NCBI GenBank assembly: GCA_934488615.1
Contig: CAKSSJ010000029.1
Coordinates: 1-28,311 of the forward strand
From: an uncultured Eubacteriales bacterium
Lineage (GTDB): Bacteria; Bacillota; Clostridia; Oscillospirales; Acutalibacteraceae
DNA: 28,311 nucleotides
Direction: 5' to 3'
In this document: positions 6,814 through 15,041 of the stretch, piece after piece
Position numbering within the stretch: the stretch's first letter is position 1
Layout of the letters: each line of letters starts with the position of its first letter
The notes under the pieces: generated by a model
The model's database searches: none
The model's input: only the letters and a program-made list of their open reading frames with translations
What the model was told of the DNA's origin: nothing
Program-made: the position numbers and the translations under genes

Positions 6814-6875
6814 TTCAGCTTCTTAGCTGAAAGGAGGTTGTGAAACAGTCAATGTCTTGTTTCACTCTAACTTAA
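6814..6875 (+). promoter_or_regulatory. Structured ktrB leader: two hairpins, displaced ribosome binding site and mini-ORF
   Basis: Hairpin 1 pairs 6814-6820 with 6825-6831 (7 bp, loop TCTT). The Shine-Dalgarno AGGAGGT follows at once (6832-6838). Hairpin 2 pairs 6840-6847 with 6858-6865 (8 bp). The ktrB ATG at 6877 has no Shine-Dalgarno of its own; folding hairpin 2 would bring AGGAGGT within about 12 nt of it. Alternatively, a mini-ORF starting GTG at 6840 (MKQSMSCFTLT, stop 6873-6875) could couple translation into ktrB one base later. Which mechanism operates cannot be decided from sequence. Confidence 0.5.
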
Positions 6876-6876
6876 A

Positions 6877-8214
6877 ATGTTTCATAATATTCGTTTCAAA
6901 AAGCATCTAACAACATTTCAAAGTATTTTTTTAGGATTCTTTTTGATAATTATTATCGGTTCTTTGTTGCTGATGCTCCCGATATCCTCGGTTTCCGGAA
7001 AAGTGACTCCTTTTAACGAATCTCTTTTTACTGCGACTTCCGCGGTATGCGTCACGGGACTTGTTGTTCAAGATACGGGAAGCTATTGGTCAACATTCGG
7101 TCAGGCAATTATACTGATTCTTATTCAAATAGGCGGTCTCGGCGTTATTACCGTCGCCGCATCTTTTGCCCTTCTTTCGGGGCGCAAGATTTCCCTTATG
7201 CAACGCAGCACGATGCAGGAAGCTATTGCGGCGCCCAAGATCGGCGGTATCGTTCGCCTTACAGGATTCGTTTTAAAAGCAACGCTTATTTTCGAATTAA
7301 GCGGCGCTGTAATAATGATGCCTGTTCTTTGCAAGGATTATGGGGTCAAAGGAGTTTGGCTTGCTGTTTTTCATTCGATCTCGGCTTTCTGCAATGCCGG
7401 ATTTGACATTTTGGGAACAGACGCTTCGAAATATGTTTCTCTGACGCAGTACGTAAACTGCACTTCTATTAACCTTGCCGTTATATTTCTTATTGTAATC
7501 GGCGGTATCGGATTTCTGACATGGGAGGATATTTATACAAATAAGCTTCACTTCCGGCGATACCGTATGCAAAGCAAGGTTATCCTTATTACTTCGGCGA
7601 TACTTATAATTGTTCCGGCTTTATATTTTTTCTTTTTTGATTTAAATAACCTTCCGATAAAACAAAGAATTCTTTCTTCTCTTTTTCAGTCGGTTACAAC
7701 AAGAACAGCCGGATTCAATACTGTAGATTTAACCGCGCTGCAAGAACCTTCCATTGCAACAATGATAGTTCTTATGATTATCGGAGGTTCTCCGGGCTCA
7801 ACAGCCGGCGGTATTAAAACGACAACCGTCGCAGTTCTCATTGCCAATTCTTTGGCAACGTTCGGTCGCAAAGATTCCTCCAATTTTTTTAAACGAAGAA
7901 TTGATAATCAGGTTGTAAAAAACGCATCAACAATACTGATCATGTATTTGGTTCTTTCATTTACAGGTGCCGTAGCCATAAGCACGGCAGAGAAAATACC
8001 TTTTTTAAAATGTCTGTTTGAAACGTCATCTGCAATAGGAACCGTCGGATTAACACTTGGAATAACACCGGAATTAGGTTTATTCTCTCAACTGATTTTA
8101 ATACTCTTAATGTTCTGCGGAAGAGTCGGAGGCTTGACTCTGATATATGCCGCAATATCCAATACAAAGAAAAATATTTCAAAATACCCCTTAGAGCATA
8201 TCACCGTAGGATAA
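6877..8214 (+). CDS. ktrB: Potassium uptake channel subunit KtrB
   Basis: A 445-aa membrane protein of the TrkH/KtrB/HKT superfamily, the ion-conducting subunit of a Na+-dependent K+ uptake system. The four pore-loop repeats can be seen, each keeping its filter glycine: SAVCVTGLVV, SAFCNAGFD, TTRTAGFNT and SAIGTVGLT. The length of about 445 residues suits KtrB rather than the longer TrkH. An in-frame stop lies just before the ATG at 6877, so this is the first possible ATG, although it lacks a close ribosome binding site (see the leader entry). The gating subunit ktrA follows 13 bp downstream. Codon use is slightly more AT-rich than in the trkAH pair that follows. Confidence 0.93.
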   Translation: MFHNIRFKKHLTTFQSIFLGFFLIIIIGSLLLMLPISSVSGKVTPFNESLFTATSAVCVTGLVVQDTGSYWSTFGQAIILILIQIGGLGVITVAASFALLSGRKISLMQRSTMQEAIAAPKIGGIVRLTGFVLKATLIFELSGAVIMMPVLCKDYGVKGVWLAVFHSISAFCNAGFDILGTDASKYVSLTQYVNCTSINLAVIFLIVIGGIGFLTWEDIYTNKLHFRRYRMQSKVILITSAILIIVPALYFFFFDLNNLPIKQRILSSLFQSVTTRTAGFNTVDLTALQEPSIATMIVLMIIGGSPGSTAGGIKTTTVAVLIANSLATFGRKDSSNFFKRRIDNQVVKNASTILIMYLVLSFTGAVAISTAEKIPFLKCLFETSSAIGTVGLTLGITPELGLFSQLILILLMFCGRVGGLTLIYAAISNTKKNISKYPLEHITVG

Positions 8215-8227
8215 AGGAGGGTCATAC

Positions 8228-8875
8228 ATGAAGAACGTTTTACTTATCGGTCTCGGCCGTTTCGGAAGACATATGGCTATGGATCTCAACCGTCTCGGTC
8301 ATCAGGTTATGGCTGTTGACTTAAATGAGGAAAGAATCAACGATATTCTTCCGTACGTCACAAATGCCCAGATCGGCGACAGCACAAACGAACAATTTAT
8401 CAGATCGCTCGGTGTGAATAATTATGACCTCTGCATCGTGGCTATAGGCAACAATTTTCAAAGCTCACTTGAAACTACATCGTTGCTCAAAGAGCTCGGT
8501 GCTCAAAAAGTCATATCCCGTGCCGAACGGGATGTTCAGGCGAAATTTCTTCTCAGAAACGGAGCCGATAACGTAGTTTATCCCGAAAAACAGGTTGCGG
8601 AATGGGCTGCTATACGATTTACGGCAGATCACATTTTGGACTTCATTGAAGTTGACGATTTGCACGCAATTTGTGAGGTTGCAGTGCCAAAATCGTGGTA
8701 CGGAAAGACCGTTGGTCAAGTTGATGTTCGACGCAAATACAATCTTAATATTATCGGCATCAAAAAGAATAATAATATCGACATGGCTATCTCATCTGAG
8801 ACTTTACTCAGTAATGATGTAACTCTTCTTGTTCTCGGCGACTATAAATCTTTACAAAAATGCTTCCAAATCTAA
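8228..8875 (+). CDS. ktrA: Potassium uptake regulatory subunit KtrA (RCK protein)
   Basis: A 215-aa cytoplasmic RCK protein that forms the ring gating KtrB in response to adenine nucleotides. The Rossmann motif GLGRFG is at residues 8-13, with an acidic residue at the end of the second strand (D31) for ribose binding. The RCK-N domain runs to about residue 135, and a short RCK-C domain fills the rest. A single RCK unit of this length is typical of KtrA, unlike the two-unit TrkA encoded next. The ATG at 8228 is preceded by AAAGGAGGG with good spacing, 13 nt after the ktrB stop, so the two are cotranscribed. No clear terminator follows. Confidence 0.93.
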   Translation: MKNVLLIGLGRFGRHMAMDLNRLGHQVMAVDLNEERINDILPYVTNAQIGDSTNEQFIRSLGVNNYDLCIVAIGNNFQSSLETTSLLKELGAQKVISRAERDVQAKFLLRNGADNVVYPEKQVAEWAAIRFTADHILDFIEVDDLHAICEVAVPKSWYGKTVGQVDVRRKYNLNIIGIKKNNNIDMAISSETLLSNDVTLLVLGDYKSLQKCFQI

Positions 8876-8960
8876 GGGTCATATTATTTGTCTTACGGCT
8901 CTCCTCTTTTCCGAATCTATTTAAGTCATATTTATCAAAAGGATCTGTACTTTATTTACA

Positions 8961-8978
8961 TATCTCAATTGTGAGATA
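8961..8978. promoter_or_regulatory. Palindrome upstream of trkA, possible operator
   Basis: TATCTCA-ATTG-TGAGATA is a perfect 7-bp inverted repeat in the 147-bp gap between ktrA and trkA. No convincing sigma-A promoter was found beside it; the -10-like TATACA at 8994-8999 lacks a well-placed -35. It could be a repressor site or an RNA hairpin in a readthrough transcript. Confidence 0.45.
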
Positions 8979-9022
8979 CAACCAATAAATAACTATACAA
9001 TTCTATGAAAGGCAGAAATTGA

Positions 9023-10384
9023 GTGAAAATTATTGTTGTCGGAATCGGCAAGGTCGGTTATACTGTTGCGGATCAGCTTTCAAACGAGCATCACGATGTA
9101 ACCATTGTCGACACCAATAAAAAAGTTCTTAATGCGGTTCTAAATAATCTTGACGTAATCGCCGTGCACGGTAACGGAGCTTCTCGCAAGGTTCTCTCCG
9201 AGGCAGGCGTTGAGGAAAGCGATCTTGTTATCGCCCTCACAGGAAGCGATGAAATCAACCTGCTTTGCTGTCTGCTCGCAACAAAACTCGGAGCAAACGG
9301 TACAATTGCACGTGTCAGAAATCACGAATATTATGATGACGTTCGTCTTATAAAAGACAGTCTCGGTCTTTCAATGGTAATCAATCCCGAAAAAGAAGCG
9401 GCGGAGGAAATTCTCCGTATTCTCAAATACCCGTCGGCAAAGAATATTGATACCTTTGCAAAGGGTAAAATCAATATTGTAAGCTTTACAGCTACTAAAA
9501 ACTGCACTCTCTGCGGTCAAGCGGTCAAGGATTCATTCTCGAGACTTAAAGCGAGAGCTCTTGCCTGTGCCGTTGAACGCGAAAACAAGATTTTTATCCC
9601 GTTCGGCGATTCCGTAATTGAAGAAAATGACGTTGTTGCCGTGCTCGTTGCACCCAATGAAATCCCGATATTTTTTAAGGAGATCGGCTTGCCCGTTAAC
9701 TCTGTGAAAAAGACAATGATTATCGGCGGCGGCAGAATCGGTCATTATCTTGCAACGGAAATGTGCCGCCTTAATATGGATACGACGATTGTTGAAAGCA
9801 ATCCAAAAACCGCTGAAGAGCTCAGCTACCTTCTTCCGAAAGCAAACATCATATGCGGAGACGGAACAAACCGCGCTCTGTTGATGGAGGAGGGCTTGCG
9901 TGACGCAAGCGCAATATGCTGCCTGACAGGTTTTGATGAGGAAAATCTTATTCTTTCTCTTTTTGCCAAAAAGGTTGTTCCCGATATAAAAACAATTGCA
10001 AAAATCAACAGAACGTCTTTCAATGAGGTTGTGCGTTCACTTGACATCGGCAGTGTTATATATCCCAAATTCATAACAGCCAGTCAGATTCTTCAGCACG
10101 TCCGTGCAAAGAAGAACAACATCGGCAGTAATGTTGAGACGCTCTACAAAATAATTGACAATAAGGTTGAGGCATTGGAATTTCATGTCAGCGAGGAAAG
10201 TGACATTGTTAACACTTCTCTTGAGGATCTGCTTCTTCACAAAAATGTTATTATCGGTTCAATTAACCGTAAGGGCAATGTTTTCATCCCCCGAGGTAAG
10301 GATATGCTTCAGGTCGGCGATTCCGTTGTTGTTGTAACTACGATCCAAGGTCTTTCCGATCTTGACGATATCATTAAGGATTGA
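9023..10384 (+). CDS. trkA: Trk system potassium uptake protein TrkA (two RCK units)
   Basis: A 453-aa peripheral membrane protein that binds NAD(H)/ATP and gates TrkH. Two tandem RCK modules are visible: the first Rossmann motif GIGKVG is at residues 7-12, the second as IIGGGRIGHY near residue 235, each followed by its own RCK-C region. The length is normal for a duplicated TrkA. The start is a GTG at 9023 with only a weak ribosome binding site (AAAGG, about 12 nt upstream). No in-frame ATG near the Rossmann strand gives a better protein, and MKIIVVGIGKVG is the expected N-terminus. The trkH start lies 4 nt after the stop, so the pair is translationally coupled. Confidence 0.94.
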   Translation: MKIIVVGIGKVGYTVADQLSNEHHDVTIVDTNKKVLNAVLNNLDVIAVHGNGASRKVLSEAGVEESDLVIALTGSDEINLLCCLLATKLGANGTIARVRNHEYYDDVRLIKDSLGLSMVINPEKEAAEEILRILKYPSAKNIDTFAKGKINIVSFTATKNCTLCGQAVKDSFSRLKARALACAVERENKIFIPFGDSVIEENDVVAVLVAPNEIPIFFKEIGLPVNSVKKTMIIGGGRIGHYLATEMCRLNMDTTIVESNPKTAEELSYLLPKANIICGDGTNRALLMEEGLRDASAICCLTGFDEENLILSLFAKKVVPDIKTIAKINRTSFNEVVRSLDIGSVIYPKFITASQILQHVRAKKNNIGSNVETLYKIIDNKVEALEFHVSEESDIVNTSLEDLLLHKNVIIGSINRKGNVFIPRGKDMLQVGDSVVVVTTIQGLSDLDDIIKD

Positions 10385-10388
10385 CGCC

Positions 10389-11837
10389 ATGAACAAAAAA
10401 ATGATAACCTATGTTTTAGGTATTCTGCTTATTACCGAGGGCGCTCTCCTTATACTTCCTACGCTGATCGGTTTTTACTATAAGGAAAACGTCGTCCCGT
10501 TTCTCATAACGATAGCGGCAACCGTTGTTTCGGGCTTCGTCATGACGCGTTTTAAGCCGCAGGATAAAACGATCGTTTCCATGGACGGCTTTGCAATCGT
10601 TTCGCTCGGCTGGATCCTTATCAGTCTTTTTGGAGCTCTGCCCTTTTTCATCAGCAAGGAGATTCCGAATTACCTTGATGCCGTTTTCGAGGTCGTTTCA
10701 GGCTTCACGACAACGGGTTCAAGCATACTGACAAACGTTGAAGCACTGAGCAAGGGAATGCTTTTCTGGCGCAGCTTCACCCACTGGATCGGCGGTATGG
10801 GCGCGCTGGCATTCATCATGGCGATTCTTCCGCTTGCAAAGGGCGGCGGCAATCTCCAGCTTATGAAGGCGGAAAGCCCCGGTCCGGACGTTGAAAAACT
10901 TGTGCCGAAATCAAAAAGCACGGCGAGAATTCTTTACGGAATCTACGTTATAATGACGATCGTGCAGATTCTTCTGCTTCGCTGCGGCGGACTCTCGTTC
11001 TTTGAAAGTACAACGCTGAGCTTCGGCACGGCAGGTACCGGCGGATTTGCTATCGTCAATTCAAGCATTGCCGATTACAGCCTATACACACAGATAATAA
11101 TCGGCGTTTTCATGATGCTTTTCGGTATCAATTTTAACTTCTATTTTCTTCTGTTCTGCGGAAAACTGAAAGCAGCGTTCAGAAACGTTGAGGTCAAGTC
11201 CTACATAGGAATAATGGCAACGTCAATAATTCTGATTGCATTGAATATCCGACATATGTTCGGCTCGTTCTTTGAGGCGCTTCATCAGTCGGCGTTCCAG
11301 GTAAGCTCGGTAATGACTACCACGGGATATGCGACAACGGACTTTGACAAATGGCCTGTTTTCAGCAGAACGGTAATGCTCATTGTCATGTGCGTCGGCG
11401 CATGCGCAGGCAGTACGGGCGGCGGCTTCAAGGTTTCGAGAATCATCATTCTTGCAAAATCTGCGAAGCGCGAGCTTAAACGTCTCGCCCACCCGAGAAA
11501 CGTCAGCGTTATCACGATGGACGGAAAACGCGTCAGTGACGAGGTCGTAACGGGCACCAACGTTTTCTTCTTCATCTATGTTGTAATTTTTGTTGTTTCC
11601 CTGCTGATTGTCTCAACCGACGGTAAGGATATGGTTACAAATATTTCCGGAGTTATCGCAACTCTCAACAACATCGGTCCCGGACTCGGAGAAGTCGGAC
11701 CGACGGGCAATTTCTCCGATTTCAGTTGGTATTCAAAGGTCGTATTTATTCTCGATATGCTTCTTGGCAGGTTGGAGATATTCCCCTTCCTTATGCTTTT
11801 CACCCCCAAGCTTAAAAGAAGTAAGATAATTAAATAA
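10389..11837 (+). CDS. trkH: Trk system potassium uptake protein TrkH
   Basis: A 482-aa K+ channel-like transporter of the inner membrane, partner of TrkA. The four pore loops with their glycines are visible: SGFTTTGSSI, FGTAGTGGFA, SVMTTTGYATTD and LNNIGPGLG. The motif WRSFTHWIGGMG before the second repeat is typical of TrkH, as is the length. The frame is open from 10362, but the ATG at 10389 (MNKKMITYVLGI) has AAGGA 8 nt upstream and lies 4 nt after the trkA stop, so it was chosen. A GC-rich intrinsic terminator follows about 45 bp downstream. Together with KtrBA just upstream it gives the cell two K+ importers in one locus. Confidence 0.95.
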   Translation: MNKKMITYVLGILLITEGALLILPTLIGFYYKENVVPFLITIAATVVSGFVMTRFKPQDKTIVSMDGFAIVSLGWILISLFGALPFFISKEIPNYLDAVFEVVSGFTTTGSSILTNVEALSKGMLFWRSFTHWIGGMGALAFIMAILPLAKGGGNLQLMKAESPGPDVEKLVPKSKSTARILYGIYVIMTIVQILLLRCGGLSFFESTTLSFGTAGTGGFAIVNSSIADYSLYTQIIIGVFMMLFGINFNFYFLLFCGKLKAAFRNVEVKSYIGIMATSIILIALNIRHMFGSFFEALHQSAFQVSSVMTTTGYATTDFDKWPVFSRTVMLIVMCVGACAGSTGGGFKVSRIIILAKSAKRELKRLAHPRNVSVITMDGKRVSDEVVTGTNVFFFIYVVIFVVSLLIVSTDGKDMVTNISGVIATLNNIGPGLGEVGPTGNFSDFSWYSKVVFILDMLLGRLEIFPFLMLFTPKLKRSKIIK

Positions 11838-11882
11838 TGCTAATTCAAAACGGTTATGTATACAAATTTTTTGTGTGGCAGG

Positions 11883-11917
11883 AAAAGGCGCGACTTCGTC
11901 GCGTCCTTTTTCTTTTT
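11883..11917 (+). terminator. Intrinsic terminator of trkAH
   Basis: A GC-rich stem (AAAGG plus CGCGAC against GTCGCG, a bulged T, then CCTTT) with a TTC loop is followed by a long T-rich tract. It closes the ktrBA-trkAH transcription region. Confidence 0.85.
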
Positions 11918-12201
11918 TACTTATAACAGTCGGTAAGAGTTTGAGCTCGATAAAATTCTACTCCCTCAGTCGGCTTTGCTGATAAACATTAAATCCCCAC
12001 CACAGCAAGCAAAAAGGTAGCTCAAAGAGTCAGATGATATAAATATACATTCTCTCTTATCCCTACCACCGCAAGCGGTCCCCCGTCTCGCTGCGGCTCG
12101 GTCACGTCGCGGCTCTGACAGTCCACCGGACTGTCATTCACTACCGCGCCGACACTGCGCTACCCAAAGGAGGAGCCCATGTTCAAAAAACTGCTCTGCA
12201 T
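11918..12201. repeat. Gene-free stretch holding a GC-rich palindromic intergenic element
   Basis: No credible gene lies here. An AT-rich first part (11918-12060) is followed by a markedly GC-rich block (about 12061-12180) with short palindromes: ACCGC-AA-GCGGT (12068-12079) and GACAGTCC-ACC-GGACTGTC (12117-12135). The block ends with CCCAAAGGAGGAGCC, and near 11961 there is CTCCCTCAGTCGGC. From memory, fragments of this style recur between genes in many gut Clostridia, so it is probably a dispersed non-coding repeat; this was not checked. The plus-strand frame starting at 12179 is not a gene because it runs through a terminator and antisense to a better gene. Confidence 0.5.
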
Positions 12202-12239
12202 AAAAAATCCGCCGCGCCGTATAACACGGCACGACGGAT
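12202..12239 (-). terminator. Intrinsic terminator of the small membrane protein gene
   Basis: On the minus strand a 14-bp stem with two G-U pairs (12207-12220 with 12226-12239, 5-nt loop) is followed by a run of six T. It lies about 50 bp after the stop of the 12287-12538 gene, which supports that gene being real. Confidence 0.88.
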
Positions 12240-12286
12240 CGGTGATTACCTTAATTCAAATTTACGCTGTAAAGCTATTCAAAGCC

Positions 12287-12538
12287 TTAAGCAACATAGC
12301 GATATATCTTCGCATGTCTCTGCTCCTCAAGCTCACGCTCACGCTGACGGCGAGCCTGCTGAGCGGCGCGCTTCTTTGCGATCGCCTTCTTGCGCTTGCG
12401 AAGATAAATTCTCTTTGCGATAAAGCGAATAACCTTATCCTCAAAGTCAACGAACCTCTGCTCGTGCAGAACTCCGAAAATTACAAATAATACTGCCGCT
12501 ATCTCGATTAAAGTCCTTATTGCAAATGCTGTTGTCAT
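12287..12538 (-). CDS. Small membrane-anchored protein with basic coiled tail, unknown
   Basis: An 83-aa protein of unknown function. Residues 7-24 form one hydrophobic helix (LIEIAAVLFVIFGVL). A mixed segment up to about residue 44 leads into a strongly charged helical tail rich in K, R, E and Q (residues 46-75), which could be a coiled coil or bind nucleic acid or lipid head groups. Gene status is supported by an ideal ribosome binding site (CAGGAGG, 9 nt before the ATG), a near-consensus promoter upstream and a strong terminator downstream, making it a single-gene unit. No family was recognised. The overlapping plus-strand frame at 12179-12490 lacks these supports. Confidence 0.8.
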   Translation of the reverse strand: MTTAFAIRTLIEIAAVLFVIFGVLHEQRFVDFEDKVIRFIAKRIYLRKRKKAIAKKRAAQQARRQRERELEEQRHAKIYRYVA

Positions 12539-12560
12539 AATTAAAACCTCCTGAATATTA

Positions 12561-12581
12561 CCGAACGTTTTCCGAACGTTT
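12561..12581. repeat. Short tandem repeat in the leader of the small membrane protein gene
   Basis: CCGAACGTTT occurs twice (12561-12570 and 12572-12581), 11 bp apart, between the predicted promoter and the ribosome binding site of the minus-strand gene. Each copy holds the palindrome AACGTT. An 11-bp period puts both copies on the same face of the helix, so a paired protein-binding site just downstream of the transcription start is possible. Confidence 0.45.
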
Positions 12582-12597
12582 GTTCTTTACAAGTCAT

Positions 12598-12625
12598 ATT
12601 ATAGCAGATTTTTTGTATTTGTCAA
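12598..12625 (-). promoter_or_regulatory. Predicted sigma-A promoter of the small membrane protein gene
   Basis: The minus strand reads TTGACA (12625-12620), 16-bp spacer, TATAAT (12603-12598). Both boxes are perfect, so expression is expected to be strong unless repressed. Confidence 0.8.
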
Positions 12626-12672
12626 CACATTTGTTCGATTATTTTCGCTTTTACAGTCCTCTTTCACGGACT

Positions 12673-13674
12673 TTACACAAGTTTTTTTGAAATTTCGGGC
12701 AAAATCTGATTATCAAGCGACCCATCGGCGAAAAATTCACTGATATTTTCGAGCGTGGTCGCCGCAATATTCGTCAGCGCCTCCCCTGTCAGAAATCCCT
12801 GATGAGAAGTAACAATAACATTCGGCAGGCAGATAAGCCTTGTCAAAATGTCATCTCTGACGATCACGGTCGAATTATCCTCATAAAAAAGCTCCGATTC
12901 CTCTTCGTAAACATCAAGACATGCGCCGCCGATTTTTTCATTGAGCAGACCGTAAAGCAGTGCTTCGCTGTCAATGAGCGCACCTCTTGATGTGTTCACG
13001 ATAAACACACCCTTTTTCATCTTGTCGATGCTCTTTGCGTTTATCATGTGCCTTGTGGACGGATTGAGCGGACAATGCAGTGAAATTACGTCCGATTCCT
13101 TAAACAGCGTATCAAGGTCAACGTATTCTACCCATTCATTGTTTTGGAACACGTCGTATGCAAGAACTCTCATTCCGAAGCCGCGGCAGATGTCAATAAA
13201 AGCCGCGCCGATCTTACCTGTTCCGATAATGCCGACCGTTTTGCCGTGCAGGTCGAAGCCCGTCAGTCCGTTCAGGCTGAAATTGAAATCCCTTGTTCTC
13301 AAAAAAGCCTTGTGAATTCGCCTGTTGAGCGTCAGGAGCAGTGCCATAGCATGCTCGGCGACCGCATGGGGCGAATACGCAGGAACCCTGACAACGGGTA
13401 TTTTACCCTCCGCGTAACGAATATCAACATTGTTGTAGCCTGCACAGCGCATCGCGATAAGCCGCACTCCGAGCTTATCGAGAGCGTCGATAGCTGGCGC
13501 GGAAACATCGTCATTGACGAAGGCGCAGACCGCGTCCGAACCCTCCGCGAGCTTTGCCGTGCGCGCGCTGAGCTTTGTCTCAAAATAGTTTATTGTAAAG
13601 CCGTACTGCTCGTTGATCAAATTAAAATATTCCCTGTCGTACGGCTTGGTATCATAAAAGCTGATCGTTCTCAT
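12673..13674 (-). CDS. ldhA: D-lactate dehydrogenase (2-hydroxyacid dehydrogenase family)
   Basis: A 333-aa NAD-dependent enzyme reducing pyruvate to D-lactate, which regenerates NAD+ in fermentation. The nucleotide-binding motif GTGKIG is at residues 151-156, and the catalytic triad is visible as Arg230 (NTSRGALID), a Glu near 259 (DVYEEESELFYED) and His291 (TSHQGF). The stretches YSPHAVAEHAMALLLTLNR and GLTGFDLHGKTVGIIGTG are characteristic of fermentative D-LDH rather than of SerA or formate dehydrogenase. The ATG at 13674 has GGAGGGG at good spacing. It starts 48 nt after the pdp stop and is probably read from the same transcript; only a poor separate promoter was seen. Another 2-hydroxyacid reductase substrate cannot be fully excluded. 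Confidence 0.92.
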   Translation of the reverse strand: MRTISFYDTKPYDREYFNLINEQYGFTINYFETKLSARTAKLAEGSDAVCAFVNDDVSAPAIDALDKLGVRLIAMRCAGYNNVDIRYAEGKIPVVRVPAYSPHAVAEHAMALLLTLNRRIHKAFLRTRDFNFSLNGLTGFDLHGKTVGIIGTGKIGAAFIDICRGFGMRVLAYDVFQNNEWVEYVDLDTLFKESDVISLHCPLNPSTRHMINAKSIDKMKKGVFIVNTSRGALIDSEALLYGLLNEKIGGACLDVYEEESELFYEDNSTVIVRDDILTRLICLPNVIVTSHQGFLTGEALTNIAATTLENISEFFADGSLDNQILPEISKKLV

Positions 13675-13722
13675 ACAATCCCCTCCGAGATTAGCATAAA
13701 CGGTCAGCTATTATTTATTCAA

Positions 13723-15024
13723 TCATTTAATTATTTTATATATGAGATTTTGCGCTTGCGGCTTTTCGTTGCCGAATGTGAAAGCTCCGAGGAATTCACT
13801 CTTTGCCGATTCTATTTTACTTTCGTCATCGGTGTAAAATACCGCCAGCGTTTCTCCCTTTTCAATGTGATCTCCCGTTTTCTTTTTGAGTACGATTCCT
13901 GCGCTCGGGTCGATCGGATCGCCCTTTTTCTCACGTCCTGCGCCGAGAATTACCGATGCAAGCCCTATTTTCTCTGCGTCAGTATGCTCAATATAGCCGT
14001 CATGCTCAGAAACGATTTCAACAGCACACTTCGGCTGTTTAAACAGCGAATAATCGTCAACAATGCCTGCGTTGCCGCCCTGTGCCGAAATCATTTCACG
14101 GAGCTTGTTGAGCGCCGAGCCGTCGTCGATCGCGCCCTTTGCCATTGCATAACTGGTCTTTTCGTCACTGCCCGTAACCATACAAAGCATCTGCGCCGCA
14201 AGCGTAAGACAAACCTCGGTCAGGTCGCTTTCGCCCTCGCCTTTGAGCGTTTTAATTGCTTCAATTACCTCAAGCGAATTGCCGACGGAATCGCCGAGCG
14301 GAATATCCATATTAGTTATCACAGCGGTAACGCTTCTGCCTGCCGATTTACCTATCGAGACCATTTCCCTTGCCAGTTCTTCTGAATCCTCGACGGTTTT
14401 CATGAATGCGCCGCTGCCCGTTTTGACGTCAAGAACGATTCCCCTCGAGCCTGCGGCAAGCTTTTTGCTCATTATGCTTGAAGCGATCAGGGGTATGCTC
14501 TCAACAGTCGCCGTAACGTCACGAAGAGCATATAGCTTTTTATCCGCAGGGGCAAGCTCGCCCGTCTGACCGACGATGCAAAGCCCTATACCGTTGACCT
14601 GCTTTATAAATTCATCGGGACTAAGTTCGGTTCTGAAATTCGGAATTGCTTCGAGCTTATCGACCGTACCGCCCGTGTGTCCGAGTCCCCTGCCGCTCAT
14701 CTTGGCAACCTTGCCGCCGCACGAGGCAACTATCGGCGCAACAATCAGCGAGGTTTTATCGCCCACGCCGCCCGTGCTGTGCTTATCGACGGTGAAGCCC
14801 TCAATACCGCTGAGGTCGATTTGATCGCCCGATTCAGCCATCGCGAGCGTAAGAGACGAGGTTTCCCTCGCCGTCATGCCGCGAAAATAAACAGCCATGC
14901 AGAATGCCGCCGCCTGATAATCGGGAATCGTGTCGTTCGTGTAGCCCTCGACGAAGAAGCGTATTTCCTCGTCGCTCAGCTCACCGCCGTTGCGCTTTTT
15001 ATGAATAATATCGTACATTCGCAT
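13723..15024 (-). CDS. pdp: Pyrimidine-nucleoside phosphorylase
   Basis: A 433-aa enzyme that splits uridine, thymidine and deoxyuridine with phosphate into base and (deoxy)ribose-1-phosphate for nucleoside salvage. The family signature is present: KHSTGGVGDKTSL binds phosphate, and SGRGLGHTGGTVDKLEAI follows. The start MRMYDIIHKKRNGGELSDEEI and the total length match Gram-positive Pdp exactly. The ATG at 15024 is preceded by AAGGTG and lies 17 nt after the upstream membrane protein gene, with no room for a full promoter. It therefore depends on the upstream genes for transcription. No other nucleoside salvage gene is in the window, which makes the operon company odd. Confidence 0.95.
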   Translation of the reverse strand: MRMYDIIHKKRNGGELSDEEIRFFVEGYTNDTIPDYQAAAFCMAVYFRGMTARETSSLTLAMAESGDQIDLSGIEGFTVDKHSTGGVGDKTSLIVAPIVASCGGKVAKMSGRGLGHTGGTVDKLEAIPNFRTELSPDEFIKQVNGIGLCIVGQTGELAPADKKLYALRDVTATVESIPLIASSIMSKKLAAGSRGIVLDVKTGSGAFMKTVEDSEELAREMVSIGKSAGRSVTAVITNMDIPLGDSVGNSLEVIEAIKTLKGEGESDLTEVCLTLAAQMLCMVTGSDEKTSYAMAKGAIDDGSALNKLREMISAQGGNAGIVDDYSLFKQPKCAVEIVSEHDGYIEHTDAEKIGLASVILGAGREKKGDPIDPSAGIVLKKKTGDHIEKGETLAVFYTDDESKIESAKSEFLGAFTFGNEKPQAQNLIYKIIK

Positions 15025-15041
15025 AAAATCACCTTAAAGCC

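Noticed and set aside
12179..12490. Plus-strand frame of 103 codons after AGGAGG
   Set aside because: It is antisense to the better-supported minus-strand gene 12287-12538, runs through that gene's terminator, and its protein shows no sensible composition or domain.
13144..14385. Plus-strand frame of 413 codons
   Set aside because: It lies antisense across the 3' end of pdp and most of ldhA, both clearly identified on the minus strand. The frame is open because of the codon bias of those genes.
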